Shown here in pieces: positions 1-8,312 of a DNA stretch of 64,000 nt. This stretch comes from Pseudorhodobacter sp. PARRP1 (GTDB lineage Bacteria > Pseudomonadota > Alphaproteobacteria > Rhodobacterales > Rhodobacteraceae). The position numbers and the translations under genes are program-made. Where the stretch lies: positions 536,614 through 600,613 of the forward strand of contig NKIU01000003.1 in NCBI GenBank assembly GCA_002256245.1, given 5' to 3'. The notes under the pieces were generated by a model. The model had not been told where the DNA came from. It was given only the letters and a program-made list of their open reading frames with translations, and made no database searches. Positions within the stretch are counted from its first letter, which is position 1; every line of letters begins with the position of its first letter.

Positions 1-85
1 CATGGCCGGGTTTCGCGCCCGCGTGATCGGCTGGTTGCAGCGCAGACGCGATGCCAAACGGTTGGTGTTCGGGGGGGCGGCATGA
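1..85 (+). CDS. C-terminal end of an upstream gene, probably indolepyruvate ferredoxin oxidoreductase alpha subunit (partial)
   Basis: The window opens inside a reading frame that closes at a TGA (83-85) and encodes about 28 visible residues, an arginine-rich tail ending in Phe-Gly-Gly-Ala-Ala. Its stop overlaps the ATG of the next gene as ATGA, so the two are translationally coupled. Because the downstream gene is an indolepyruvate oxidoreductase beta-type subunit, the partner is most likely the TPP-binding alpha subunit. That is inferred from context only; the tail has no diagnostic motif. Confidence 0.5.
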   Translation, partial: MAGFRARVIGWLQRRRDAKRLVFGGAA

Positions 86-1608
86 GTTTGCATCAGGCGA
101 TTCCGGCGGGCGGGCCGGGCATGGACGGCGTGATCAAGCTGGCACTTTTGGCCGTCGGCGGGCAGGGCGGCGGAGTGCTGACGGCTTGGATCGAGGCGGT
201 GGCGCGGGCGAATGGTTATGTTTGTCAGGCGACGAGCGTGGCGGGCGTGGCGCAGCGCACCGGGGCGACCGTTTACTATATCGAGATGGCTCCGGCTGGC
301 CCGCGCGCGCCAGTATTCTCGCTGATGCCTGCGGCGGGCGATGTCGATATCATGGTGACGGCGGAAATGATGGAGGCCGGGCGCTCGATTATCCGGGGGT
401 TTGTGACGCCGGATCGGACGACCCTGATCACCTCGACTCACCGCGCGTTGGCGGTTTCGGAAAAGATGGTGCCGGGGGATGGCATTGCGTCATCCGAGGA
501 GGTGATTGCGGCGGCGGAAGTGGCGGCGCGCCGGTTTATCGCGGCGGATTTCGATGCGCTGGCGATCGCGCAGGGCTCGGTCATATCGGCCAGCCTGTTT
601 GGAGCGCTGGCGGGGGCCGAGGTGTTGCCGTTCCCGCGTGCGGCGTTTGAGGCGGCGATCAAGTCGGGCGGCAAGGGGGCAGAGGCCTCGCTGCGGGCGT
701 TTGCGGCGGGGTTTGCGGCGGCGCAAGGGCCGGTGAGTTTGCCGAAGGTCGCGGTGGCCGAGGTGGCCGCGCCGCGCGGGTCGGCGCGGTTGCTGGCGGA
801 ATGGCAGGGGCTGGCGGATCGGGCGGGGCGGATGCCGGCTGCGGTGGCCGAAATGGCGGTGCTGGGGCTGCGCAAGGTGGTGGAGTTTCAGGACTTGGGC
901 TATGGCGCGGCCTATCTGGCGCGGGTGGAGGCGGTTTTGGCGCGGGATCGCGCGCCGTTTGAACTCTCCAGACAGGCGGCGAAATATATTGCCAATGCGA
1001 TGGCCTATGATGATGTGATCCGGGTGGCCGATCTGAAAACCCGGGCGGGGCGGGCGGAGCGGATTGCGGCTGAGATGGGGGCGAAGCCCGGCAATGTGGT
1101 GCAGCTGACCGAGTTTCTGCATCCTCGGGCGGAAGAAATCGTGGGGCTGTTTCCGGCGAAGCTGGGCGCAAGGGTTGAGGCCAGCCCGGCGTGGATGGCG
1201 CGGCTGGATCGCTGGTTCAACAAGGGGCGGCGGATGCGGACGGATAGCCTGCGCGCCTATCTGATGCTTTACGTTCTGGGGGGGATGAAGCGGCGGCGGT
1301 TGGGGTCGCTGCGGCATGCCCAAGAGGTGGCGCATCTGGAGGCTTGGCTGGCGCGGGCGATGGGGTATCTGGACCGGGATTATGATCTGGCGGTCGAGGT
1401 GATCCGGTGTCGGCGGCTGGTGAAGGGCTATTCGGACACCCATGCGCGGGGGCTTTCCAAATTTGACCGGGTGCTGGAGGGTGTCGCCTTGGTGGCGGGG
1501 CGGTCTGATGCGGCGGATTGGGCGCGACGGCTGCGCGAGGCCGCGTTGAAAGACGAGGAAGGCCGGGCGCTGGAAGGGGCCTTGGCGACCGTGCGGAGTT
1601 TTGTTTAA
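82..1608 (+). CDS. iorB: Indolepyruvate ferredoxin oxidoreductase, beta subunit family (gamma-domain plus DUF6537)
   Basis: A 508-residue protein. Residues about 20-195 form a pyruvate:ferredoxin-oxidoreductase gamma-type domain with the Gly-rich GGQGGG motif near 26-31; the long C-terminal part (about 230-500) resembles DUF6537, which is fused to this domain in many Alphaproteobacteria. The family decarboxylates aryl-pyruvates (indolepyruvate, phenylpyruvate) to aryl-acetyl-CoA with reduction of ferredoxin, in the last steps of aromatic amino-acid breakdown, in the cytoplasm. The ATG at 82 overlaps the preceding stop (ATGA) behind a G-rich ribosome site. A second ATG at 121 lies closer to the domain start and cannot be excluded. 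A strong terminator follows the stop. Confidence 0.85.
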   Translation: MSLHQAIPAGGPGMDGVIKLALLAVGGQGGGVLTAWIEAVARANGYVCQATSVAGVAQRTGATVYYIEMAPAGPRAPVFSLMPAAGDVDIMVTAEMMEAGRSIIRGFVTPDRTTLITSTHRALAVSEKMVPGDGIASSEEVIAAAEVAARRFIAADFDALAIAQGSVISASLFGALAGAEVLPFPRAAFEAAIKSGGKGAEASLRAFAAGFAAAQGPVSLPKVAVAEVAAPRGSARLLAEWQGLADRAGRMPAAVAEMAVLGLRKVVEFQDLGYGAAYLARVEAVLARDRAPFELSRQAAKYIANAMAYDDVIRVADLKTRAGRAERIAAEMGAKPGNVVQLTEFLHPRAEEIVGLFPAKLGARVEASPAWMARLDRWFNKGRRMRTDSLRAYLMLYVLGGMKRRRLGSLRHAQEVAHLEAWLARAMGYLDRDYDLAVEVIRCRRLVKGYSDTHARGLSKFDRVLEGVALVAGRSDAADWARRLREAALKDEEGRALEGALATVRSFV

Positions 1609-1612
1609 GGAG

Positions 1613-1637
1613 AGGTCCCAACTCGGGACCTTTTTTT
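1613..1637 (+). terminator. Rho-independent terminator of the ior operon
   Basis: The inverted repeat GGTCCC / GGGACC with a 5-nt loop is followed directly by seven T residues, a few bases after the iorB stop codon. Confidence 0.85.
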
Positions 1638-1949
1638 ATCGTTTTATTTCAATAACATGAACCTTGCGATTTAATGAATTTTTAACCTTTGGCGGCTTGA
1701 AGCCGCTTTGCGGTGCTGCAAGTGGGCTTTCGCGATCGTGCTCTGAAACGCTTTTTCACCCTGCGCCCCGGCGGGCGTTGAGGTGATTCTTTGCGCGCGA
1801 TTCTTGCCATGCCACGCGCTGCGATGCTGCGGCGCGGCGGGAAAATGCTGCATCAGCGGTGATCGCGCCGCCGCGCAAGGTTGTGTGAATTTCCAAAGGC
1901 TTGTCTTCACATTTCGCCCAAAAACCGGGCGCAAACTTGGCATTTTACA
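1638..1949. other. Intergenic region without a recognised gene
   Basis: About 310 bp between the ior terminator and the ytfQ promoter area. The only structure seen is a small perfect inverted repeat GCGGCTT-g-AAGCCGC near 1692-1706. Open frames on the minus strand here run into ytfQ antisense and have no ribosome site or recognisable product. Confidence 0.5.
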
Positions 1950-1962
1950 TATAGTAATACTT
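1950..1962 (+). promoter_or_regulatory. Putative ytf promoter -10 element with overlapping GntR/FadR-type operator
   Basis: TATAGT at 1950-1955 is a good -10 hexamer in an AT-rich patch 70 bp before ytfQ; the -35 is weak. It overlaps AGTA-A-TACT (1953-1961), a perfect 9-bp palindrome. The stretch 1952-1962 matches the FadR-type pattern TNGTNNNACNA except for the last base. The GntR regulator encoded downstream (6583-7317) is the obvious candidate ligand, so binding would occlude RNA polymerase. This is inference from motif and position. Confidence 0.45.
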
Positions 1963-2024
1963 TTGCTAGCCTCATCACAGGCCGGTGAGGGAAGACACCT
2001 GCCACAAAATCCTAGGGAGGGATC

Positions 2025-2993
2025 ATGTCCATTATCAAAAAACTCGCGCTGGCCGCGGGTGTCAGCGCGCTGTTGTCTTCGGCTGCCTATGCAGACCTTT
2101 CGGGCAAAGTGATCGGCTTTTCGCAGATCGGGTCCGAGTCGGGCTGGCGGGCGGCTGAGACTTCGGTGACGAAATCTGAAGCTGAAAAGCTGGGGATTGA
2201 TCTGAAATTCGCCGACGCGCAGCAAAAGCAGGAAAACCAGATCAAGGCGATCCGCGGCTTTATCGCACAGGGCGTGGCGGCTATCCTGATCGCTCCGGTG
2301 GTGGCGACCGGTTGGGAAGAAGTGCTGACCGAGGCCAAGGAAGCCAACATTCCGGTGATCTTGCTGGACCGTGGCATTGATGCGCCGCAGGATCTTTACC
2401 TGACTTCGGTGGCATCCGATCAGGTCAAGGAAGGCCGCGTTGCGGGCGAATGGCTGGTGGGCGCGGTTGGCGACAAAGACTGCAAAATCGTGGAACTTCA
2501 AGGCACTGTGGGCTCGTCACCCGCAATCAACCGCAAGCAGGGCTTTGAGGAAGGCATCAAGGATCACGCCAACCTGTCGATCATCCGCAGCCAGACCGGC
2601 GACTTTACCCGCGCCAAGGGCAAGGAAGTTATGGAAGGTTTCCTGAAGGCCGAAGACGGCGGCAAGGGCATCTGCGCGGTTTATGCGCATAACGACGACA
2701 TGGCGGTGGGGGCCATTCAGGCGATCAAGGATGCCGGTTTGAAGCCGGGCAGCGATATTCTGGTGGTGTCGATTGACGGCGTGCCGGATATTTTCCAAGC
2801 CATGGTGGCGGGCGAGGCCAATGCCACGGTGGAGTTGACACCGAACATGGCAGGCCCGGCTTTCGCGGCGCTGGATGCCTATCTGACCGACGGCACGCAG
2901 CCTGAGAAGTTCATCATCACCGAGTCGAAGCTTTACACGCCCGCCGATGATGCGCAGGGCGAATACGACCGCCGCAAGGGTCTCGGTTATTGA
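2025..2993 (+). CDS. ytfQ: Galactofuranose-type sugar ABC transporter, periplasmic binding protein YtfQ
   Basis: A 322-residue protein with a signal peptide (positively charged start, hydrophobic core, cleavage after Ala-Tyr-Ala near residue 23) and then a single type-I periplasmic sugar-binding fold. The mature start (LSGKVIGFSQIGSESGWR) and the segment with AQQKQENQIKAIRGFIAQ are characteristic of YtfQ, which in E. coli binds galactofuranose. It captures sugar in the periplasm for the YtfRT-YjfF importer encoded next. The start is set by AGGGAGGG just upstream of the ATG. An 11-bp perfect hairpin follows the stop, as is common after binding-protein genes that must be made in excess over the membrane parts. 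The true sugar (galactofuranose, galactose or arabinose) cannot be fixed from sequence. Confidence 0.92.
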   Translation: MSIIKKLALAAGVSALLSSAAYADLSGKVIGFSQIGSESGWRAAETSVTKSEAEKLGIDLKFADAQQKQENQIKAIRGFIAQGVAAILIAPVVATGWEEVLTEAKEANIPVILLDRGIDAPQDLYLTSVASDQVKEGRVAGEWLVGAVGDKDCKIVELQGTVGSSPAINRKQGFEEGIKDHANLSIIRSQTGDFTRAKGKEVMEGFLKAEDGGKGICAVYAHNDDMAVGAIQAIKDAGLKPGSDILVVSIDGVPDIFQAMVAGEANATVELTPNMAGPAFAALDAYLTDGTQPEKFIITESKLYTPADDAQGEYDRRKGLGY

Positions 2994-3010
2994 TTTAGCC
3001 TGAGGTTTGG

Positions 3011-3036
3011 CATCGGCCAGAGCGATCTGGCCGATG
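3011..3036 (+). other. Stem-loop between ytfQ and ytfR (attenuator or mRNA-stabilising hairpin)
   Basis: A perfect 11-bp stem (CATCGGCCAGA / TCTGGCCGATG) with loop GCGA lies 18 bp after the ytfQ stop. It is followed by TTGCTTTATCT rather than a clean T-run, so partial termination or 3'-end protection of the ytfQ message is more likely than full termination. Confidence 0.7.
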
Positions 3037-3091
3037 TTGCTTTATCTGGGCTTTCGCGCAGAGTGAGCCGCAGGAATTTGGGGAGCAGGCG

Positions 3092-4609
3092 ATGGTGGTG
3101 GGCGCAGAGCCAGTCGTGCAAGCGCGCGGCATTGTGAAGATTTTTGGCCAGCACCGGGCTTTGGACGGGGTGGATTTTAGCGTGCGCCCCGGCGAGGTGC
3201 ATGCACTTCTGGGCGAGAATGGTGCCGGAAAATCCACACTTATCAAGATATTGACCGGGGCCTATCAACCGGACGGCGGCGAGGTGATACTGGACGGGGC
3301 GGCGGTGCGGTTTTCTGATCCGCTGGATGCGCAGCGCCACGGCATCGGCACGGTGTATCAGGAAGTGAACCTGCTGCCCAACCGCTCGGTGGCTGAAAAT
3401 CTTTTTCTGGGCCATCAGCCGACGCGGTTTGGCATCGTGCAGCGTCGCGTGATCGAGGCGCGGGCGCGTGAATTGCTGGCGGGTTACGGGCTGGAAATTG
3501 ACGTGCGGGCGGAACTGGGCAGCTATTCGGTGGCGGTGCAGCAGATCGTGGCGATTGCGCGGGCGGTGGAATTGTCGGGCAAGGTGCTGGTGCTGGACGA
3601 GCCGACGGCCAGCCTTGACCGCAACGAAGTCGCCAAGATGTTCGAGGTGGTGGCGCGGCTGAAGGCGCGCGGTTTGGGGATTATTTTCATCACGCATTTT
3701 CTCGATCAGGTGTTTGAGATCGCCGACCGGGTGACGATTTTGCGCAATGGCAAGTTGATCGGCACCAAGGCGCTGTCAGAGGTGACGGCGACGGATGTGG
3801 TGCGGATGATGCTGGGCAAGGATCTGGCGTTTGATCATGGCGGCGTGGGCGTGGCCGAAGCGGTGCAGGGGCCGGTGCGGGTCGAGTTCAAGTCGTTGGG
3901 GCGGCAGGGAAAAGTTGCTCCGTTTTCATTGGCACTGCACGAGGGTGAGGTCGTGGGGGTGGCGGGCTTGCTGGGCTCGGGGCGGACAGAGATGGCGCGG
4001 CTGATGTTTGGCGTGGACAGCGCGGATGGCGGCGAGATTTCGGTGGGCGGCAAGGTCGTCAGCATCCGCAATCCGGCGCAGGCGGTGGCGGCTGGGTTTG
4101 GCTTTTGCCCGGAGGATCGCAAACTTGACGGGATTTTTGGCGAATTGTCGGTGCGCGAGAATATCATCATCGCGTTGCAGGCCAAACTGGGCTGGTTCCG
4201 CGCGCTGAACCGCGATGAGCAGAACGAGATTGCCGGCAGCTATGCCGAGGCTTTGGACATTCGCGCGGCGGATTACGAGATGCCGGTGAAGCTGTTGTCG
4301 GGCGGCAATCAGCAAAAGGCGATTCTGGCGCGGTGGTTGGCGATTGATCCGAATTTCCTGATCCTGGACGAGCCGACGCGGGGTATTGATGTGGGCGCAC
4401 ATGCGGAAATTGTGCGCACGATCAACCGCTTGCGCGAGGAGGGGTTGGCTTTGTTGGTGATCTCGTCGGAGCTGGATGAGGTGGTGGCCTATTCCAACCG
4501 CATCGTGGTGATGCGCGATCGCGCGATGGTGGCGGAACTGAGCGGGGCGGATATCGCGCCCTCGGTGATCGTGGCGGCGATTGCGGAAAACCAAGGGGGG
4601 CGGGCATGA
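3092..4609 (+). CDS. ytfR: Sugar ABC transporter ATP-binding protein YtfR (two ABC domains)
   Basis: 505 residues containing two tandem ABC domains, the arrangement of CUT2 importers. The N-terminal domain has Walker A GENGAGKST, a degenerate signature (SVAVQQ) and Walker B LVLDEPTAS. The C-terminal domain has the degenerate Walker A typical of this family (GLLGSGRTE), the canonical LSGGNQQK signature and Walker B LILDEPTRG. It powers the YtfT-YjfF permease at the cytoplasmic face. The gene lies 98 bp after ytfQ, beyond the hairpin, and its TGA overlaps the ytfT ATG (ATGA), so the two are co-translated. The chosen ATG at 3092 follows GGGGAGCAGG. Confidence 0.92.
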   Translation: MVVGAEPVVQARGIVKIFGQHRALDGVDFSVRPGEVHALLGENGAGKSTLIKILTGAYQPDGGEVILDGAAVRFSDPLDAQRHGIGTVYQEVNLLPNRSVAENLFLGHQPTRFGIVQRRVIEARARELLAGYGLEIDVRAELGSYSVAVQQIVAIARAVELSGKVLVLDEPTASLDRNEVAKMFEVVARLKARGLGIIFITHFLDQVFEIADRVTILRNGKLIGTKALSEVTATDVVRMMLGKDLAFDHGGVGVAEAVQGPVRVEFKSLGRQGKVAPFSLALHEGEVVGVAGLLGSGRTEMARLMFGVDSADGGEISVGGKVVSIRNPAQAVAAGFGFCPEDRKLDGIFGELSVRENIIIALQAKLGWFRALNRDEQNEIAGSYAEALDIRAADYEMPVKLLSGGNQQKAILARWLAIDPNFLILDEPTRGIDVGAHAEIVRTINRLREEGLALLVISSELDEVVAYSNRIVVMRDRAMVAELSGADIAPSVIVAAIAENQGGRA

Positions 4610-5604
4610 AGCGGGTGCATTGGAAGGCGCTTTTGCTGCGGCCGCAGTTTTTTGCGTTGGCGGCGGTGTTGCTGATCAACTGGCTGCTGTTTCCGGGGTT
4701 TTTCGACATCACTTTGCAGGATGGCCGGCTGTTTGGCAGCGTGATTGACGTGCTGAACCGTGGCGCGCCGGTGGCGATTTTGGCGATTGGCATGACGGCG
4801 GTGATCGCGACCAAGGGGGTGGATCTGTCGGTGGGTGCGGTGATGGCGATTGCGGGGGCGGTTGCGGCGGTGCTGGTGACGGGGGGCGCTTCGGCGGTGG
4901 TGGCGGTGGCTGCGGCGCTGGCGGTGGGGGTTTTGTGCGGGCTGTGGAATGGCGTGCTGGTGACCTATCTGGAGATTCAGCCGATTATCGCGACGCTTGT
5001 GCTGATGGTGGCGGGGCGGGGGCTTGCGCAACTGGTCACCGAAGGGTCAATCGTGACGTTTTCCGATCCGGTGCTGATTTTCATCGGCACGGGGGCGGTT
5101 CTGGGCATGCCGATGCCGATTGTGATCGCAAGCGTGTTGGCGATTGGCGCGACCCTGATCGTGCGGAAAACTGCGCTGGGGCTGTTGATCGAGGCGGTGG
5201 GCGTGAACCGCTCGGCTGCCAGATTTGCGGGGATTTCCAGTGGCTTGCTGCTGATGGTGGTCTATACCTTCGCAGGCTTTTGCGCGGCCACATCGGGGCT
5301 GATCGTGGCCGGGGACATTCGCGGCGCCGATGCCAATAACGCCGGCCTTTGGCTGGAGTTGGACGCGATCCTGGCGGTGGTGATTGGTGGCACATCGCTG
5401 CTGGGCGGGCGGTTTTCGATCCCGATGTCGGTGGTGGGGGCGTTGATCATTCAGGCGATGAACACGGGCATCCTGATCTCGGGCTTCTCGCCAGAGTTCA
5501 ATCTGGTGGTGAAATCCGGGGTGATCATCCTGATTTTGGTGCTGCAAGCGCCGATGGTGGCGCAAAGCCTGCGCAAGCGATTTACGGCGGAAAGGAAAGC
5601 CTGA
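4606..5604 (+). CDS. ytfT: Sugar ABC transporter permease YtfT
   Basis: 332 residues, strongly hydrophobic with roughly eight to ten membrane spans, of the RbsC/BPD_transp_2 permease family. The conserved signature MTAVIATKGVDLSVGAVMA lies near residue 65. It forms a heterodimer with the next gene product YjfF to make the inner-membrane sugar channel. It overlaps ytfR by four bases and is itself overlapped by yjfF (TGATG), so all three membrane-complex genes are translationally coupled. Confidence 0.9.
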   Translation: MKRVHWKALLLRPQFFALAAVLLINWLLFPGFFDITLQDGRLFGSVIDVLNRGAPVAILAIGMTAVIATKGVDLSVGAVMAIAGAVAAVLVTGGASAVVAVAAALAVGVLCGLWNGVLVTYLEIQPIIATLVLMVAGRGLAQLVTEGSIVTFSDPVLIFIGTGAVLGMPMPIVIASVLAIGATLIVRKTALGLLIEAVGVNRSAARFAGISSGLLLMVVYTFAGFCAATSGLIVAGDIRGADANNAGLWLELDAILAVVIGGTSLLGGRFSIPMSVVGALIIQAMNTGILISGFSPEFNLVVKSGVIILILVLQAPMVAQSLRKRFTAERKA

Positions 5605-6581
5605 TGAACCGCGCTTTACGGCCCCTTGTGGCCACGACGGCGATCTTTGCCTTGGCCTATCTTGCTGCAGTTGTGCAATTTCCGGCGATGTTTTCGACGC
5701 GGGTGATGGGCAATTTCCTGACCGACAACGCCTTTCTTGGCATCGCGGCGGTGGGGATGACGTTTGTGATCATCTCGGGCGGGATTGATCTGTCGGTGGG
5801 GGCGGTGATTGGCTTTACCACGGTGCTGAACGCGGTGCTGATCATGTGGCTGGGGCTGCATCCGCTGCTGGCTTTCGCGATTTCGCTGGGTGTTGCGGCG
5901 GCTTTTGGGGCGGTGATGGGGGCGGCGATTCACTACCTGAAAGTGCCGAGTTTCATCGTCACATTGGCGGGGATGTTTCTGGCGCGGGGTGGGGCCTCGG
6001 TTTTGTCGCCCGATAGTATCGGCATCAAGCACGAGCTTTATACAACGATATCAAAAAGCTACATCCTGTTGCCGGGCGGCGGGCGGTTGACGGTGATCGG
6101 GATGATCATGCTGCTGGTGTTCGCATTCGGCATCGTTCTGGCGCATCGTACGCGGTTTGGCAGCTATGTTTATGCCCTGGGCGGATCTGAGGTTTCGGCG
6201 GGGCTGATGGGGGTGCCTGTCGCGCGGACGACGATTTTGATCTATACGCTGTCGGCCACTTTGGCGGGGCTGGCGGGGATTGTGTTCTCGCTTTACACCT
6301 CGGCGGGGTATTCGCTGTCGGCCTTGGGGGTGGAGTTGGACGCGATTGCGGCGGTGGTGATTGGCGGCACGCTGCTGACCGGGGGCTATGGCTTTATCGC
6401 GGGCACGTTTATTGGCGTGATGCTGCAGGGGCTGGTGCAAACCTACATCGTGTTTGATGGCACGCTTTCCAGTTGGTGGACCAAAATCGTCATCGGCGGC
6501 TTGCTTTTCCTGTTCATTCTGTTGCAAAGGCTGGTGTTCTCGGCGGCAGCCCCACGCAGGAAAGTGTTTTGGAAAACCTAG
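5604..6581 (+). CDS. yjfF: Sugar ABC transporter permease YjfF
   Basis: 325 residues from the ATG at 5604, which overlaps the ytfT stop as TGATG and is preceded by GGAAAGG. The open frame extends further upstream inside ytfT, but that part is a shadow. Multi-span RbsC-type permease with the signature MTFVIISGGIDLSVGAV near residue 50 and the family C-terminal loop GGTLLTGGYG. It pairs with YtfT in the heterodimeric channel. The four genes together match the E. coli ytfQRT-yjfF order. Confidence 0.9.
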   Translation: MNRALRPLVATTAIFALAYLAAVVQFPAMFSTRVMGNFLTDNAFLGIAAVGMTFVIISGGIDLSVGAVIGFTTVLNAVLIMWLGLHPLLAFAISLGVAAAFGAVMGAAIHYLKVPSFIVTLAGMFLARGGASVLSPDSIGIKHELYTTISKSYILLPGGGRLTVIGMIMLLVFAFGIVLAHRTRFGSYVYALGGSEVSAGLMGVPVARTTILIYTLSATLAGLAGIVFSLYTSAGYSLSALGVELDAIAAVVIGGTLLTGGYGFIAGTFIGVMLQGLVQTYIVFDGTLSSWWTKIVIGGLLFLFILLQRLVFSAAAPRRKVFWKT

Positions 6582-6582
6582 C

Positions 6583-7317
6583 ATGAGCGAACCCGGCAGC
6601 CTCGTCCGTGCGCTGTCCGGGCGGCAGGTGGCGCGCAATTTCCATTCTTATGTGATCAGCGAAATCGGGATTGGGATCGCTGCGGGGCGGCATGCGGTGG
6701 GCTCGATCCTGCCGAATGATGCCGAGATGATGGACCGCTACAACGTCTCGCGCACGGTGCTGCGTGAGGCGCTGAAAACGCTGGAGGCCAAGGGGCTGGT
6801 CGAGGCGCGCGCCAAGGTCGGCACCCGGGTGTTGTCGCGCAGCCGCTGGAATCTGTATGATCGTCAAGTGCTTGGCTGGATTCAAGAGGCGGGGCCAGAG
6901 CCTGCTTTCCTGCAGTCTTACGTCGAATTGCGCGACACGATTGAGATGCAGACGGCGCGGCTTGCGGCGCAGCGGCGCTCGGCCGAGCAGTTGCGGATGC
7001 TGCTGTATTGGTTGCAGCAGCGCAGCATGACGGCGGCGCTGGTCGAGCCGTTTGCGCTGGCCGAGTTCGAGTTTCACCGGATTTTGTGCGAGGCCAGCCA
7101 GAATCCGTTTCTGCGTGCGGCGCAGGCGTTGGTGGAATTTGGCGTGGTGCAGGCGATTGCGCCGCAGATCGCGGCGGGGGTTGCGGATTTCGCGGGCGAG
7201 AAGGCGGCGATGTATCAGGCCTTGGCGGATGCGGTGGCGCAGGGCGCGGCAGAGGCTGCGGGGGCCGCGATGGGCGCTATTCTGACGGTGGATCGGGCGT
7301 GGATTTTGGGGGTGTAG
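6583..7317 (+). CDS. GntR-family (FadR/FCD subfamily) transcriptional regulator of the ytf operon
   Basis: 244 residues. The N-terminal winged helix-turn-helix includes LPNDAEMMDRYNVSRTVLRE (about residues 45-65), the GntR recognition region. The C-terminal part is an all-helical FCD domain that normally binds a sugar acid or similar ligand through metal-coordinating Asp/His residues. It starts one base after the yjfF stop and ends two bases before the epimerase gene, so it is part of the operon and probably autoregulated through the AGTAATACT site at 1953-1961. The ligand is unknown; galactose-derived acids are plausible by analogy with DgoR/GalR-type regulators. Confidence 0.88.
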   Translation: MSEPGSLVRALSGRQVARNFHSYVISEIGIGIAAGRHAVGSILPNDAEMMDRYNVSRTVLREALKTLEAKGLVEARAKVGTRVLSRSRWNLYDRQVLGWIQEAGPEPAFLQSYVELRDTIEMQTARLAAQRRSAEQLRMLLYWLQQRSMTAALVEPFALAEFEFHRILCEASQNPFLRAAQALVEFGVVQAIAPQIAAGVADFAGEKAAMYQALADAVAQGAAEAAGAAMGAILTVDRAWILGV

Positions 7318-7319
7318 CA

Positions 7320-8300
7320 ATGGATGGATCGGTTTTCACGATCAGCGATGGCGCGGATTGTTCTGCGGTTGTCGGGGCTTATGGCGCGCGGTTGATGCAG
7401 TTGTGGGTGCCGGGGCGCGACGGGGTTTCGGGCGATATCGTGCTGGGGCATGATGATGTGCAGGGCTATGTGGACCATCCGGCGACGTATTTTGGCGCGA
7501 CTTGTGGGCGGTATGCCAACCGGATTGCGGGTGGGCGGTTTGTGCTGAACGGGGCTGCGGTGCAACTGGATTGCAACGAGGGCGCGAACCATCTGCATGG
7601 CGGGGCGCAGGGGTTTGACAAGAAGCTGTGGCAGGTGGAGCGGAGCGACGCGCGCGGCGTGACGTTTGGCCTGCACAGCCCGGATGGCGAGATGGGGTTT
7701 CCGGGCGCGCTGGAGGCGACAGCGCGCTATGAGTTTGTAGCACCAGGGCAGTTGCAGATCACGATGACGGCGCGGGCGGCGGCGGATACTGTGGTTAATC
7801 TGGTGAACCACGCCTATTTCAACATGGCCGGGCAGGGCAGCGGGGTGGTGGACGGCCAGATGCTGCAAATCGCGGCGGATCGCTATTTGCCGGTTGATGC
7901 CGCGCTGCTGCCGCTGGGGTCTGCGGTGGATGTGACGGGAACACCGTTTGATTTCAGAGAGTTGCGTGCGCTGGATGCTGCGGTGCCTGCGGGCGGGTTT
8001 GATCACAACCTGTGCCTGAATGGCGGCGAGGGGCCTGCGGTGGTGGCGGTTGATCCGGCCTCGGGGCGGGGAATGCGGCTGTTTACAGATCAGCCAGGGG
8101 TGCAGCTTTACACCGGGTCGTATCTGCCCGAGGGGCTGGCGGGCAAGGCGGGGGCGGTTTACGGCGCGCGGGCGGGCTTCACGCTTGAGACGCAAAAGTG
8201 GCCAGATAGCCCGAACCATGCCGATTACCCCTCGGCTGTGGTCCGCGCCGGGTCGGAGTATCGGCACCGGATGGATTTTGCGTTTTTCGTGGCCGATTAG
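7320..8300 (+). CDS. galM: Aldose 1-epimerase (galactose mutarotase)
   Basis: 326 residues of the GalM beta-sandwich family. Visible family signatures are GRYANRIAGGRF (about 62-73), NEGANHLHGG (about 85-94), the catalytic-His segment VNLVNHAYFN (about 160-169), and a C-terminal Glu in GFTLETQKWPDSPNH. It interconverts alpha and beta anomers of the imported hexose, supplying the anomer needed by the next enzyme. It is the last gene of the ytf operon, two bases after the regulator. No galactose dehydrogenase or kinase is in the window, so downstream catabolism is encoded elsewhere. A CRTAC1-type gene converges from the right with only 12 bp between stops. Confidence 0.9.
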   Translation: MDGSVFTISDGADCSAVVGAYGARLMQLWVPGRDGVSGDIVLGHDDVQGYVDHPATYFGATCGRYANRIAGGRFVLNGAAVQLDCNEGANHLHGGAQGFDKKLWQVERSDARGVTFGLHSPDGEMGFPGALEATARYEFVAPGQLQITMTARAAADTVVNLVNHAYFNMAGQGSGVVDGQMLQIAADRYLPVDAALLPLGSAVDVTGTPFDFRELRALDAAVPAGGFDHNLCLNGGEGPAVVAVDPASGRGMRLFTDQPGVQLYTGSYLPEGLAGKAGAVYGARAGFTLETQKWPDSPNHADYPSAVVRAGSEYRHRMDFAFFVAD

Positions 8301-8312
8301 GGTTTTTGCAGG

